Shown: positions 1 through 8,676 of the stretch, piece after piece
Numbering within the stretch: position 1 is the first letter of the stretch
Layout: each line of letters starts with the position of its first letter
Assembly: GCA_945861305.1 (NCBI GenBank)
Contig: CAMATW010000004.1
Span: forward strand, 1 to 64,000
DNA length: 64,000 nt
Reading direction: 5' to 3'
DNA from: Bordetella parapertussis
GTDB lineage: Bacteria > Pseudomonadota > Gammaproteobacteria > Burkholderiales > Burkholderiaceae_C
Program-made: the position numbers and the translations under genes
The notes under the pieces: model-generated
Databases searched by the model: none
Told to the model about the DNA's origin: nothing
What the model saw: the letters and a program-made list of their open reading frames with translations, nothing else

Positions 1-504
1 TCGGGCAAAACCAGTTTGCTGCGCATGGTGTGTGGTTTGGCGCCTACGGCCAGCGGCGAGGTGCGCTGGGGTGGGCAAGCCATTACAGAGGTGCGCCATG
101 CGTTCTCGCGTGACCTGCTGTATTTGGGCCACAGCCTTGGCTTGAAAGATGAACTCTCTGCCTTGGAAAACCTGCGCGCCGCGTCGGTACTGGCAGGCCA
201 TCCTGTCGGCCACGAACAAGCCTTGCAAGCACTGCAAGCGCAGGGTTTAGAGGCCAGAGCGCATTTGCCACTTCGGGTCTTGTCGCAAGGGCAAAAGCGG
301 CGCGTGGCGTTGGCACGTTTGAAGCTGTCAAAAGCCCGTTTGTGGGTGCTGGACGAACCCTTTGTGGCACTGGACACGCTGGCCGTTCATGCCTTGCAGC
401 AGGTGCTGCGCAACCATCTTCAGCAAGACGGCTTGTTGCTCTTTACAAGCCACCAAGCGGTGGATTTGGGCCGCTCTGTGCTGCATTGGAGACTGGGCGC
501 ATGA
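1..504 (+). CDS. ccmA: Haem exporter ATP-binding protein CcmA (5' end missing)
   Basis: ATPase subunit of the CcmABCD complex, which releases holo-CcmE in System I cytochrome c maturation at the cytoplasmic face of the inner membrane. The window opens inside the Walker A motif (SGKTSLLR), so the N-terminal 35-40 residues lie upstream. Visible are the ABC signature LSQGQKRRVALAR, Walker B LWVLDEPF and the H-loop region FTSHQAVD. The LSQGQ signature differs slightly from the usual LSxGQxRR of the family, but the function is clear from the eight ccm genes that follow. The stop overlaps the ccmB start in ATGA, which suggests translational coupling. Confidence 0.95.
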   Translation, partial: SGKTSLLRMVCGLAPTASGEVRWGGQAITEVRHAFSRDLLYLGHSLGLKDELSALENLRAASVLAGHPVGHEQALQALQAQGLEARAHLPLRVLSQGQKRRVALARLKLSKARLWVLDEPFVALDTLAVHALQQVLRNHLQQDGLLLFTSHQAVDLGRSVLHWRLGA

Positions 505-1166
505 ACGCTTTCTTTGCTTTGGTGGCGCGTGACCTGCGGCTGGCCTTCAGGCGCAAGGCCGAGGTTTTGAGTGGTTTGTTTTTCTTCGTGGTGGTGGCGG
601 CCTTGTTTCCTTTGGCGATCGGCCCCGAGGCAGCTACCTTGCGTCACATTGGTCCGGGCGTGTTGTGGGTAGGTGCCTTGCTGGCCAGCATGCTCACCTT
701 GCCGCGTTTGTTTGAAAACGATTGGCGTGACGGTTCTTTGGAGCACCTGGTTCTGTCCCCGCACCCTTTAGGGCTTTTGGTCTTAGGGAAAATCTTTGCG
801 CATTGGCTGGTTTCTGGTTTGCCCTTGGTAGCATTGGCCCCCTTGCTTGGTTTGCAGTTCGATTTGCCTTCGGATGCTTTGGTCATGTTGTCGCTCTCGT
901 TGTTGTTGGGAACGCCGGTGTTGTCTTGTATTGGTGCGATTGGTGCGGCCCTTACCTTAGGGGTGCGAGGCGGTGGCGTGTTGATCGCTTTGTTGGTCCT
1001 GCCTTTGTTTGTGCCCGTGCTGGTGTTTGGTGCGGGCGCCGTAGAGGCCTTGAACAGTGGTTTGGGTGCGCAAGCCCATGTTTCGATTTTGCTGGCAATG
1101 TTGTTGCCAGCTGTGTTTTTCAGCCCTTGGGCATGCAGTGCGGCTTTGCGTATTGCCTTGGAATAA
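501..1166 (+). CDS. ccmB: Haem exporter permease CcmB
   Basis: Integral inner-membrane permease subunit that pairs with CcmA in the CcmABCD complex. The product is 221 residues, close to the usual 220. It starts MNAFFALVARDLRLAFRRKAEV, a typical CcmB opening, and then shows about six hydrophobic segments. The start was placed at the ATG overlapping the ccmA stop, because the longer reading frame upstream runs through ccmA. The next gene, ccmC, begins 4 bases after the stop. Confidence 0.95.
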   Translation: MNAFFALVARDLRLAFRRKAEVLSGLFFFVVVAALFPLAIGPEAATLRHIGPGVLWVGALLASMLTLPRLFENDWRDGSLEHLVLSPHPLGLLVLGKIFAHWLVSGLPLVALAPLLGLQFDLPSDALVMLSLSLLLGTPVLSCIGAIGAALTLGVRGGGVLIALLVLPLFVPVLVFGAGAVEALNSGLGAQAHVSILLAMLLPAVFFSPWACSAALRIALE

Positions 1167-1170
1167 ATAA

Positions 1171-1920
1171 ATGACGATGCGCTGGTTCTATTACGCTGCT
1201 CCCCAAACCTTTTATGGCTTGGCAGGACGCTTGTGGCCTTGGTTGGCGGCTGTGGCTTTGGCGCTGACCTTGGCAGGCTTGTGGGTAGGCTTTGCGCTGG
1301 CACCCGCTGACGCGCAGCAAGGCGAGGGCTACCGCATCATCTTTGTGCATGTCCCCGCTTCTTGGATGTCCATGGTGATTTACCTTGCCATGGCTTTTTG
1401 GGCTGTGCTGGGCCTGACTTTCAACACCCGCCTTTCGGGCATGATGACCCGCGCTTTGGCACCCACGGGCGCGATCTTTGCGTTTTTGTCTTTGTGGACG
1501 GGTGCTTTGTGGGGCAAGCCCATGTGGGGTGCTTGGTGGGTGTGGGATGCACGTTTAACGTCAGAGTTGATTTTGTTTTTTCTCTACCTTGGCTACATCG
1601 CGCTCACCTCGGCGATTGACGACGTGCGTCGCGCTGACCGTGCGGGGGCTTTGATTGCCATCGTTGGCGCCATCAATGTGCCCATCATTTATTTTTCAGT
1701 GAAGTGGTGGAACACCTTGCACCAAGGCGCTTCGGTGTCGTTGACACGCTCGCCCAGCATGGCCCAACTGATGCTGTGGGGCATGTTGCTGATGGCCTTG
1801 GCCATGTGGGTTTACACCTTGGCCATTGTTTGCTACCGCGTTCGTACCCTCATCATCGAGCGTGAACGTCACACCGATTGGGTACAGGCTCTGCCTGAAG
1901 TTGCAGGAGCCAAAGCATGA
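1171..1920 (+). CDS. ccmC: Haem-handling membrane protein CcmC
   Basis: Membrane protein that presents haem to CcmE on the periplasmic side. The product is 249 residues with six predicted membrane segments. The tryptophan-rich haem-binding motif of the haem-handling protein family is visible as WGAWWVWDARLTSELIL. A conserved His sits in the first periplasmic loop (FVHVPASW) and another lies in the second loop (NTLHQGASV). A second in-frame ATG two codons in (position 1177) is an equally possible start. The stop overlaps ccmD by 4 bases. Confidence 0.95.
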   Translation: MTMRWFYYAAPQTFYGLAGRLWPWLAAVALALTLAGLWVGFALAPADAQQGEGYRIIFVHVPASWMSMVIYLAMAFWAVLGLTFNTRLSGMMTRALAPTGAIFAFLSLWTGALWGKPMWGAWWVWDARLTSELILFFLYLGYIALTSAIDDVRRADRAGALIAIVGAINVPIIYFSVKWWNTLHQGASVSLTRSPSMAQLMLWGMLLMALAMWVYTLAIVCYRVRTLIIERERHTDWVQALPEVAGAKA

Positions 1921-2090
1921 GGTGGGAGACTTGGTCCGATTTTTGGTTCATGGGTGGCTATGGCCTGTATGTGTGGGGAAGCATGGGCATGACGGCTGTG
2001 CTGCTACTCTTGGAAATGGTTCAGGCCTACCTTGCCCACGGTCGTGCTTTGGCGCTGGCGCAGGCCGAACACACCTTGGAAAACCCATGA
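1917..2090 (+). CDS. ccmD: Haem exporter small subunit CcmD
   Basis: A 57-residue single-pass membrane protein that stabilises holo-CcmE release by CcmABC. It starts MRWETWSDFWFMGGYGLYVW, the typical aromatic CcmD opening, has one hydrophobic helix (GMTAVLLLLEMV) and ends in a short charged cytoplasmic tail. It overlaps both neighbours by ATGA, ccmC at its start and ccmE at its end. It is short enough to be missed by length-filtered gene calling. Identity rests on the motif, size and position in the operon. Confidence 0.93.
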   Translation: MRWETWSDFWFMGGYGLYVWGSMGMTAVLLLLEMVQAYLAHGRALALAQAEHTLENP

Positions 2091-2539
2091 GTCTGTCGCC
2101 TAGACAAACCCGTTTTGCCCTCATTGCTGGCGGCGTGTTGGTGCTGGCTGCCGCCGCAGCCTTTGTGCTCAATGCGTTTCAAAACAATTTGGTTTTTTTC
2201 TTCACACCTACCCAAGTGTTGAAGGGTGAAGCGCCCAAGAACAAAACCTTTCGCATTGGGGGTTTGGTGAAAGTGGGCAGCCTGCAACGCGACGGCACGG
2301 ATGTGTCGTTTGTGGTCACCGATACCGCCCAAGAGATACCCGTGCGCTACAGTGGTTTGCTGCCCGATTTATTCAAAGAAGGCAAGGGCGTGGTGGCGCA
2401 AGGCCGCTTGGATGCGCAAGGCCTGATGACCGCCTCCGAGGTGCTGGCCAAACACGACGAGAATTACATGCCCCCTGAGGCGCAACACGCCTTAGACGAA
2501 GCCGCGCAGGCCCGTGCCGCGCAATCTGTCAAACCTTGA
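2087..2539 (+). CDS. ccmE: Haem chaperone CcmE
   Basis: Periplasmic haem chaperone that binds haem covalently and hands it to CcmF. The product is 150 residues: a short cytoplasmic N-terminus (SLSPRQTRF), one membrane anchor at about 10-30, then an OB-fold domain. The haem-attachment His123 and conserved Tyr127 lie in LAKHDENYMPPE. The start is the ATG overlapping the ccmD stop, since the reading frame continues upstream as noncoding shadow. The flexible Ala-rich C-terminal tail is normal for the family. Confidence 0.95.
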   Translation: MSLSPRQTRFALIAGGVLVLAAAAAFVLNAFQNNLVFFFTPTQVLKGEAPKNKTFRIGGLVKVGSLQRDGTDVSFVVTDTAQEIPVRYSGLLPDLFKEGKGVVAQGRLDAQGLMTASEVLAKHDENYMPPEAQHALDEAAQARAAQSVKP

Positions 2540-2552
2540 AAGCTGATTGCTG

Positions 2553-4514
2553 ATGATTCCTGAACTTGGTCAATTTGCGTTGGTGCTGTCTGCCGTCATC
2601 GCTTTGTTTTTGGGGACTGTGCCGCTGGCCGGTACTTTGCGCCACAACGTGGTCTGGCAGTCGCTGGCGCGGCCTGCTGCGCTGCTGCAATTTGTGTTGG
2701 TGTCCTTCGCCTTTGCGTGTTTGGCCTCTTCGTTTTTAAGTAACGACTTCTCGGTGAAATACGTCGCCGAGCACTCCAACACCTTGCTACCCAAACCCTA
2801 CCAATTTGCAGCGGTGTGGGGCGGCCACGAAGGTTCTTTGCTGTTGTGGGTGCTCATGCTCAGTGGCTGGACCGCAGCGGTCGCGATTTTTTCCGCCAGC
2901 CTGCCATTGGCCATGGTGGCGCGGGTGCTGGGTGTCTTGGGCCTGGTGTCGGTGGGTTTTTTGATGTTCATCTTGACCACCTCCAACCCCTTTGACCGAC
3001 TCTTTCCCATGCCTGCCGATGGACGTGACCTCAACCCATTGCTGCAAGACCCCGGCTTGGTGATTCACCCGCCCATGCTCTACATGGGCTATGTCGGCAT
3101 GTCGGTGGCGTTTGCCTTTGCCATTGCCGCCTTGCTCTCGGGGCGACTTGACGCCGCTTGGGCGCGTTGGTCACGACCTTGGACCGTCATCGCGTGGGCC
3201 TTTCTTACCTTTGGCATTGGTTTGGGTTCTTGGTGGGCTTACTACGAGTTGGGGTGGGGTGGTTGGTGGTTTTGGGACCCCGTGGAAAACGCGTCCCTCA
3301 TGCCTTGGTTGGTGGGCACCGCGCTGATTCACTCTTTGATGGTCACTGAAAAGCGCGGCAGCTTCAAAGCCTGGACAGTTCTGTTGGCGATTGCAGCTTT
3401 TTCCTTGTCCTTGCTGGGCACGTTCTTGGTTCGTTCAGGCGTGCTGACCTCGGTTCACGCCTTTGCGTCTGACCCTTCTCGCGGTATTTTTATTCTGGTC
3501 TTTTTGGCAGTGGTGGTGGGCGCTTCGCTCACCCTTTTTGCATGGCGAGCGCCCACTGTGACCTTGGGCGGCACCATGGGTTTGGTCTCTAGAGAGTCTT
3601 TTTTGTTGCTCAACAGCGTCTTGCTGGTGGTGGCCACTGGCGCGGTCTTGCTGGGCACCTTGTACCCACTCATCATTGATGCGCTGAACATGGGCAAGCT
3701 GTCTGTGGGGCCACCGTATTTCAATCTGGTGTTTGCGCCTCTCATGGTGCCGCTGCTCTTTGTGCTGGTGCCTGGGACGGTAGCGCACTGGCGCGAAGCG
3801 CGTATGAGCGAAGTGTTTTGGCGTCTGCGCTTTGTCGGTGGTGCGGCTTTGTTCTTGGCCATTGTGCTGCCTTTTGTGTTTGGCACTTGGTCGGCAGGCA
3901 CCATGCTGGGCGTTTTTCTGGGCATGTGGGTGGGCTTGGGCAGCTTGCAGCACGTGGTCGAGCGCTTAAGCAAACCGGGTCGCATTGGCGGCTCATTTTG
4001 GGGAATGCATTTGGCGCACTTTGGCATGGCTGTGCTGGTGCTGGGCATCACCGGCGTGAAGTCTTATGAGGTTGAACGCGATGTGCGCATGGCCCTTGGC
4101 GACACCGTCACCATCGCGCCCTATACCTTCCGTTTGGTGGGCATGGAAGATGTGATGGGACCCAATTACAAAGCCCTGCAAGCCAAAGTCGAAGTGCTGA
4201 AAAACGATCAAGTCATCGAAATTTTGTATCCCCAAAAACGCCGTTACTTTTCTACTGCCATGGGAATGACCGAAGCCGCTATTGACACAGGGCCATTACG
4301 CGATTTGTATGTTTCTTTGGGGGACCCAGTGGCGGGAGATACGCCTTCTTGGAGCATGCGGGTTTATTACAAGCCCTTTGTGCCATGGCTGTGGGCTGGC
4401 GTGCTGTTCATGGTCTTTGGTGGGGTGTTGGCCGCCTTAGACCGGCGCTATCGCCGCAACACCAACCAACAGTCTGTTCGCACGGCATCCGAGGCTTTGT
4501 CAGGCTCGGCATGA
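2553..4514 (+). CDS. ccmF: Cytochrome c-haem lyase subunit CcmF
   Basis: Large membrane subunit of the CcmFGHI haem ligation complex; it takes haem from CcmE and joins it to apocytochrome c. From the ATG at 2553 the product is 653 residues with about 15 hydrophobic segments. The WWD haem motif reads WGGWWFWDPVENASLMPW. Conserved periplasmic His residues are visible (GGHEGSLLLW, LVIHPPMLYMGY, SVHAFASDP). A TTG at 2547 would add two residues; ATG is preferred. The stop overlaps the ccmG start. Confidence 0.95.
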   Translation: MIPELGQFALVLSAVIALFLGTVPLAGTLRHNVVWQSLARPAALLQFVLVSFAFACLASSFLSNDFSVKYVAEHSNTLLPKPYQFAAVWGGHEGSLLLWVLMLSGWTAAVAIFSASLPLAMVARVLGVLGLVSVGFLMFILTTSNPFDRLFPMPADGRDLNPLLQDPGLVIHPPMLYMGYVGMSVAFAFAIAALLSGRLDAAWARWSRPWTVIAWAFLTFGIGLGSWWAYYELGWGGWWFWDPVENASLMPWLVGTALIHSLMVTEKRGSFKAWTVLLAIAAFSLSLLGTFLVRSGVLTSVHAFASDPSRGIFILVFLAVVVGASLTLFAWRAPTVTLGGTMGLVSRESFLLLNSVLLVVATGAVLLGTLYPLIIDALNMGKLSVGPPYFNLVFAPLMVPLLFVLVPGTVAHWREARMSEVFWRLRFVGGAALFLAIVLPFVFGTWSAGTMLGVFLGMWVGLGSLQHVVERLSKPGRIGGSFWGMHLAHFGMAVLVLGITGVKSYEVERDVRMALGDTVTIAPYTFRLVGMEDVMGPNYKALQAKVEVLKNDQVIEILYPQKRRYFSTAMGMTEAAIDTGPLRDLYVSLGDPVAGDTPSWSMRVYYKPFVPWLWAGVLFMVFGGVLAALDRRYRRNTNQQSVRTASEALSGSA

Positions 4515-5095
4515 AAAAGTTTTTGCTTCCATTGGCGTTGTTCGCTGTTTTGGTGGTGTTTTTAGGTGTAGGTTTAAAGCGCGACCCGCGCGAAATTCCT
4601 TCTCCCTTGGTCGGCAAACCTGCGCCGGTGTTCAGCTTGCCCACCTTGAGTGGCGACAAGCCCTTCAGCCCTGTCGATATGAAGGGCCAAGTGTGGATCT
4701 TCAATGTCTGGGCGACATGGTGTGTGGCGTGCCGAGAAGAGCACCCTTTGCTGGTGCAGTTTGCCAAAAGCCAGCGCATCCCCATTGTGGGCTTGAGTTA
4801 CAAAGAACTGCAAGGCAGCGAAGCTTCCAACGCACAAAGCAGTGATGCGGATAAATTGCAACTCGCCCGTGAACGCAGCCTGAAGTTTTTGCAAAAGGCC
4901 GGTGACCCCTACAAGCTGTCGGTGATGGACTTGGATGGGCGTGTAGGTATTGACTACGGTGTTTATGGTGTGCCCGAGACTTACCTGATCGATAAAGAGG
5001 GCATCATCCGTTACAAGCGGGTTGGCCCTGTCACCCCCGAAATTTTGATAGAAACGATTCTTCCCTTGATTCAACAACTGGACAAACCCGCATGA
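4511..5095 (+). CDS. ccmG: Periplasmic thioredoxin-like CcmG/DsbE
   Basis: Membrane-anchored thioredoxin-fold protein that reduces the apocytochrome CXXCH cysteines before haem attachment. The product is 194 residues with an N-terminal anchor (about 3-21) and an AhpC/TSA-Redoxin domain. The active site is WATWCVACREEHP (Cys71, Cys74), preceded by the acidic fingerprint typical of CcmG. The cis-Pro region is GVPETYLID. The start was set at the ATG overlapping the ccmF stop. The stop overlaps ccmH by 4 bases. Confidence 0.94.
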   Translation: MKKFLLPLALFAVLVVFLGVGLKRDPREIPSPLVGKPAPVFSLPTLSGDKPFSPVDMKGQVWIFNVWATWCVACREEHPLLVQFAKSQRIPIVGLSYKELQGSEASNAQSSDADKLQLARERSLKFLQKAGDPYKLSVMDLDGRVGIDYGVYGVPETYLIDKEGIIRYKRVGPVTPEILIETILPLIQQLDKPA

Positions 5096-5541
5096 AACAC
5101 GCACTGCTTGTTGCAAGCTTCAGTGCCATGTCTTGGTTGGTACAGGCGGGGGAAGCCCAACCCATGGCGCAAGACCCCCAAGTCGAAGCCCGCTTGGTGG
5201 TGATTGCCGAAGAGTTGCGTTGTTTGGTTTGCCAAAACGAGTCCTTGTCCTCTTCGCATGCCGAGTTGGCTGAAGACCTGCGTCGCGAGGTACGCAAACT
5301 CATTCGTGACAATAAAACCGACGCTGAGATCAAAACATATTTGGTTGAACGCTATGGCGACTTTGTGCTTTACAAGCCTCCCCTCAAGCCCCTGACATGG
5401 CCCTTGTGGTTCGGGCCTTTTCTCTTGCTTGTGTTGGCCATTGGCGGTTTCTGGCTCTATTTACGCAAGCGCAGGCAACTCACGCATCACCACCTTGACG
5501 CTGCTCAGCGAGCGCAGGCGGAACAACTTTTGAAAGATTGA
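5092..5541 (+). CDS. ccmH: Cytochrome c maturation thiol oxidoreductase CcmH
   Basis: Membrane-anchored periplasmic protein with the active-site motif LRCLVCQNESL (Cys44, Cys47), which handles apocytochrome thiols with CcmG. The product is 149 residues: signal peptide (about 1-20), three-helix CcmH domain, then one C-terminal membrane helix (LWFGPFLLLVLAIGGFWLYL). It corresponds to the N-terminal half of E. coli CcmH; the TPR half is encoded separately by the next gene, which begins directly after the stop. Confidence 0.94.
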   Translation: MKHALLVASFSAMSWLVQAGEAQPMAQDPQVEARLVVIAEELRCLVCQNESLSSSHAELAEDLRREVRKLIRDNKTDAEIKTYLVERYGDFVLYKPPLKPLTWPLWFGPFLLLVLAIGGFWLYLRKRRQLTHHHLDAAQRAQAEQLLKD

Positions 5542-6843
5542 ATGAACGCGGTTCAATGGTTTTTGATTTGTGCGGTACTCATGTGTGTTGCCGTGGTTTT
5601 GGTGTTTGCGTGGAGTTTGCGCCGCGCGTCGCTGGCAGGTTTACCGGTCAGTGAACGTGAAAATGTGTTGTCGCAGGTGGCGGTTTACCGCGAGCACTTG
5701 GCCGAGTTGCAGCACGAACTCGCGCAAGGCACCCTTGACCAAGCCGGCTTCGATGCCTCACACGAAGAATTAACCCAGCGTTTATTGGAAGATACCCCTC
5801 AGAAAACCGCCTCTGAACCTTTGGCATCGCCGCACTGGCGTGGCTTGGTGGCAGGTTTGGCCTTGGCAATTCCCTTGCTGTCATTCGGTATGTATTTTTG
5901 GGTGGGCACACCTGTGGGTATCGACCCGCTGCTGGCCAACCAAGTCGGTGGTGACGAGCAAATTTCCAGCGAAAAACTCCAAACCATGTCCGATCAATTG
6001 CGCCAACGCTTGGCCGAGAACCCCAACAATGCTGAGGGCTGGGTCATGCTCGGGCGCATAGAACGCGCTTTGGCTCGTTATGAGCCAGCAGATGAGGCCT
6101 TTAAAAAGGCGCTCTCCATTGCGGCCAATGACGATGTACGCATTGAACGCGCCGAGGTACTGGCGCAAAAAAACCAAGGTAAGTTTGAGGGTGAGCCTTG
6201 GGACATCATCCAAAGTGTGCTCAAAGCAGACCCTGAGCATGGCAACGCCTTGCTGCTGGCAGGCAGTGCTGCATTTTCGCAAGGCCAGTTTCAAGACGCG
6301 CTGAAATACTGGGACAAAGTTCGCGGTTTGTTGCCAGTTTCTTCGCCTGACTTGCCGGCTTTGGTGGAAGCCATCAACAAAGCGCGTGAACGCTTGAACA
6401 TGCCGGCTCTTGACCCCGATACAGTGGTGGCCCAAGCGCCCCAAACGCCTGCGCCAACTGCCAAGCCAACGCAAGGCAAATCGGCGCCAGGCGCTGAGCG
6501 CATTGCTGGTCGTGTCAGCCTAGACCCTTCCTTGGCTTCGCAAGTTTCACCGCAAGACACGGTGTTCATTTATGCGAATGCTGCCGATGGACCGCGAATG
6601 CCTTTGGCCATTGTCCGCACGACAGTGGACAAATTGCCTTACGACTTTGTGCTGGACGACAGCATGGCCATGAACCCGCAAATGAAGCTCTCGCACATCA
6701 GCGCGGTGATGGTGCGGGCGCGAATTTCAAGAAGCGGTAACGCCATGGCTCAACCCGGCGACTTGGGGGTGAGCGCTGGCCCCGTCAAGCCTGGTAGCAA
6801 AGAAAAACTGAACTTGGTGATTGCCCAGCCCTTGAGCAAATAA
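5542..6843 (+). CDS. ccmI: Cytochrome c biogenesis TPR protein CcmI
   Basis: Apocytochrome chaperone of the haem lyase complex (CcmI/CycH family). The product is 433 residues with an N-terminal membrane helix (about 5-23), a leucine-rich cytoplasmic loop, a second helix near residues 100-118 and a periplasmic TPR region. TPR-like units start around PNNAEGWVMLGRIERALARYEPADEAFKKAL. The C-terminal 120 residues (after a Pro/Ala-rich linker) form a domain seen in betaproteobacterial CcmI. The start abuts the ccmH stop with no gap. It is the last gene of the ccm operon and converges on the regulator gene 18 bases away; a short inverted repeat (6855-6860 with 6864-6869) lies in that junction. Confidence 0.88.
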   Translation: MNAVQWFLICAVLMCVAVVLVFAWSLRRASLAGLPVSERENVLSQVAVYREHLAELQHELAQGTLDQAGFDASHEELTQRLLEDTPQKTASEPLASPHWRGLVAGLALAIPLLSFGMYFWVGTPVGIDPLLANQVGGDEQISSEKLQTMSDQLRQRLAENPNNAEGWVMLGRIERALARYEPADEAFKKALSIAANDDVRIERAEVLAQKNQGKFEGEPWDIIQSVLKADPEHGNALLLAGSAAFSQGQFQDALKYWDKVRGLLPVSSPDLPALVEAINKARERLNMPALDPDTVVAQAPQTPAPTAKPTQGKSAPGAERIAGRVSLDPSLASQVSPQDTVFIYANAADGPRMPLAIVRTTVDKLPYDFVLDDSMAMNPQMKLSHISAVMVRARISRSGNAMAQPGDLGVSAGPVKPGSKEKLNLVIAQPLSK

Positions 6844-6861
6844 GGGCTGAACGGTGGGCTA

Positions 6862-7464
6862 TCAGCCCATCAACAAACCATGTGTACGCGCAAAGTGCAG
6901 GGTTTGGGTACGGCTTTTGACACCTAAGCGGCGGAAGAGGCGCCACAAATGCACCTTGACAGTGTGCTCGCTGATGCTGAGTTCGGCGGCGATATCGCGG
7001 TTAGACAAACCGCGGTCCAGCATCAGGATAAGCTGCTTTTGGCGCTTAGAGAGTTTGATGTCGCCAATCACCACGACTTCGGCATCATCATCACCATTGT
7101 CAGACTTCATGATGTCTTGGATGGCTGCAGAAATTTCAGATGTGTCGGTGGATTTTTCAATGTAGAGGTCAGCGCCTGCTTCGAGGCAAGCGTCACGCGC
7201 TTCGCCAGAGGGCATAGCAGAGAGCACCACCAAGGGAATTTCGGGGTACATTTTCTTCACATCGGAGATAGCAGTAGCGCCCTTGACGCCAGGTAGCAGC
7301 AGGTCAAGAACAAACAACTCGGGCTCACCATTTTTGATCAGTGCGGCCTGTAACTCGCTGAATTTCTCTAATTCCACCACCTTGGAGGCGGGGCGCAAGC
7401 GACGCAGCAACATGCCAATCATTTGGCGGACCATTGGGTGGTCATCAATGACATAAAGACTCAT
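6862..7464 (-). CDS. LuxR/NarL-type response regulator, orphan
   Basis: DNA-binding two-component response regulator of 200 residues. The receiver domain has the acidic pair Asp7-Asp8 (VIDDHP), phospho-acceptor Asp54 (LFVLDLLLPG), the Thr/Ser site VVLSAMP and the Lys in YIEKSTD. A Ser/Asp-rich linker leads to a LuxR helix-turn-helix (SNRDIAAELSISEHTVKVHLWRL). No histidine kinase gene adjoins it. It lies 15 bases downstream of trpS on the same strand and may be co-transcribed. The target genes cannot be read from this window. Confidence 0.88.
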   Translation of the reverse strand: MSLYVIDDHPMVRQMIGMLLRRLRPASKVVELEKFSELQAALIKNGEPELFVLDLLLPGVKGATAISDVKKMYPEIPLVVLSAMPSGEARDACLEAGADLYIEKSTDTSEISAAIQDIMKSDNGDDDAEVVVIGDIKLSKRQKQLILMLDRGLSNRDIAAELSISEHTVKVHLWRLFRRLGVKSRTQTLHFARTHGLLMG

Positions 7465-7479
7465 CGTTATTCTCCGTTC

Positions 7480-8676
7480 TTAGTAATTCAGGCCCATGGC
7501 CTCGCGCACATCGCGCATGGTTTCTTGTGCCGTGGCCCGAGCCCGCTGCGTTCCAGCGTCTACGATATCACGAACAAGCTGGGGATTGGAAACAAAAGGT
7601 TCTGCCCGAGCCAACATGGGTTCTTGCTCGGAAATGATCGCATCTATCACCGGCTGCTTGCACTCCAAGCAGCCAATGCCAGCACGAGCGCACTCGGTCT
7701 TCACCCATTCGCGGGTCGCGGGGGTTGAATACACAAGGTGAAACTGCCAAACTGGGCAGCGATCGGGGTTGCCAGGGTCGCTGCGTTTGACGCGTGCAGG
7801 GTCGGTAGGCATTCGCTTGACCTTGGTCTCGATGCTGGCTTTGTCTTCGCGCATGGCAATCGAGTTGTTGTAGCTTTTGCTCATTTTGGCGCCGTCCAGC
7901 CCGGGCAATTTGCTGGTTTGCGTCAGCAGGGCTTGCGGCTCGGTCAGCACGGCTTTGCCCGTGCCTTTGAAATGGCCTTCTAGCCGCTCGCGGTCTTTGT
8001 CGTCGAGTTCGGGCGCGGTTTTCAAATAGTCCAAGGCGCCTTCCATGGCTTTAGCGTCGCCGGTTTCTTGAAACTGTTTTCGCGATTTTTCAAAACGCTT
8101 GACGCTGTCTTTGGGCAACTTGGCCAAACAGTCTTGCACCAAGGCGTCGAAATTGGGTTCGCGGCCATACAAATGGTTGAAACGCCTTGCCGCTTCCCGG
8201 GTGAGTTCCACATGGCTGGCTTGGTCTTCGCCTACCGGCACCCAGCGGGCTTTGTAAATCAGAATGTCTGCGGCTTGCAGCAGGGGGTAGCCCAAGAAAC
8301 CATAGGTGCTGAGGTCTTTGTCCTTGAGCTTTTCTTGCTGGTCTTTGTAGGTGGGAACGCGCTCCAACCAACCAATGGGTGTGCCCATGGCCAACAGGGT
8401 AAAGAGTTCGGCGTGCTCAGGAATGCGGCTTTGCAAAAAAATGGTGCATTGATTGGGGTCTAAACCAGCAGCCAACCAGTCGATGACCATTTCATAGACG
8501 CTTTTCTCAATGACGTCGCGGCTTTCGTAGTGCGTGGTCAAAGCGTGCCAGTCGGCCACGAAGTAAAAGCACTCCATTTCGGACTGCAGGCGCACCCAGT
8601 TTTTCAAGGCGCCGTGGTAGTGGCCCAAGTGCAAGGCGCCGGTTGGGCGCATGCCAGAGAGTACGCGATCGGTCAT
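7480..8676 (-). CDS. trpS: Tryptophan-tRNA ligase
   Basis: Class I aminoacyl-tRNA synthetase charging tRNA-Trp in the cytoplasm. The product is 398 residues from the ATG overlapping the upstream M50 protease stop. The HIGH signature is visible as TGALHLGHYHGAL and KMSKS as GAKMSKSYNNSI. It is longer than the E. coli enzyme (334) because of an insertion around residues 190-250, a feature of the longer bacterial TrpRS form. Adjacent M50 protease and trpS genes are common in betaproteobacteria. Confidence 0.95.
   Translation of the reverse strand: MTDRVLSGMRPTGALHLGHYHGALKNWVRLQSEMECFYFVADWHALTTHYESRDVIEKSVYEMVIDWLAAGLDPNQCTIFLQSRIPEHAELFTLLAMGTPIGWLERVPTYKDQQEKLKDKDLSTYGFLGYPLLQAADILIYKARWVPVGEDQASHVELTREAARRFNHLYGREPNFDALVQDCLAKLPKDSVKRFEKSRKQFQETGDAKAMEGALDYLKTAPELDDKDRERLEGHFKGTGKAVLTEPQALLTQTSKLPGLDGAKMSKSYNNSIAMREDKASIETKVKRMPTDPARVKRSDPGNPDRCPVWQFHLVYSTPATREWVKTECARAGIGCLECKQPVIDAIISEQEPMLARAEPFVSNPQLVRDIVDAGTQRARATAQETMRDVREAMGLNY

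Noticed and set aside
6855..6869. TGGGCT-ATC-AGCCCA hairpin as a terminator
   Set aside because: The stem is 6 bases with no U-tract, inside the end of the regulator gene; too weak to call.
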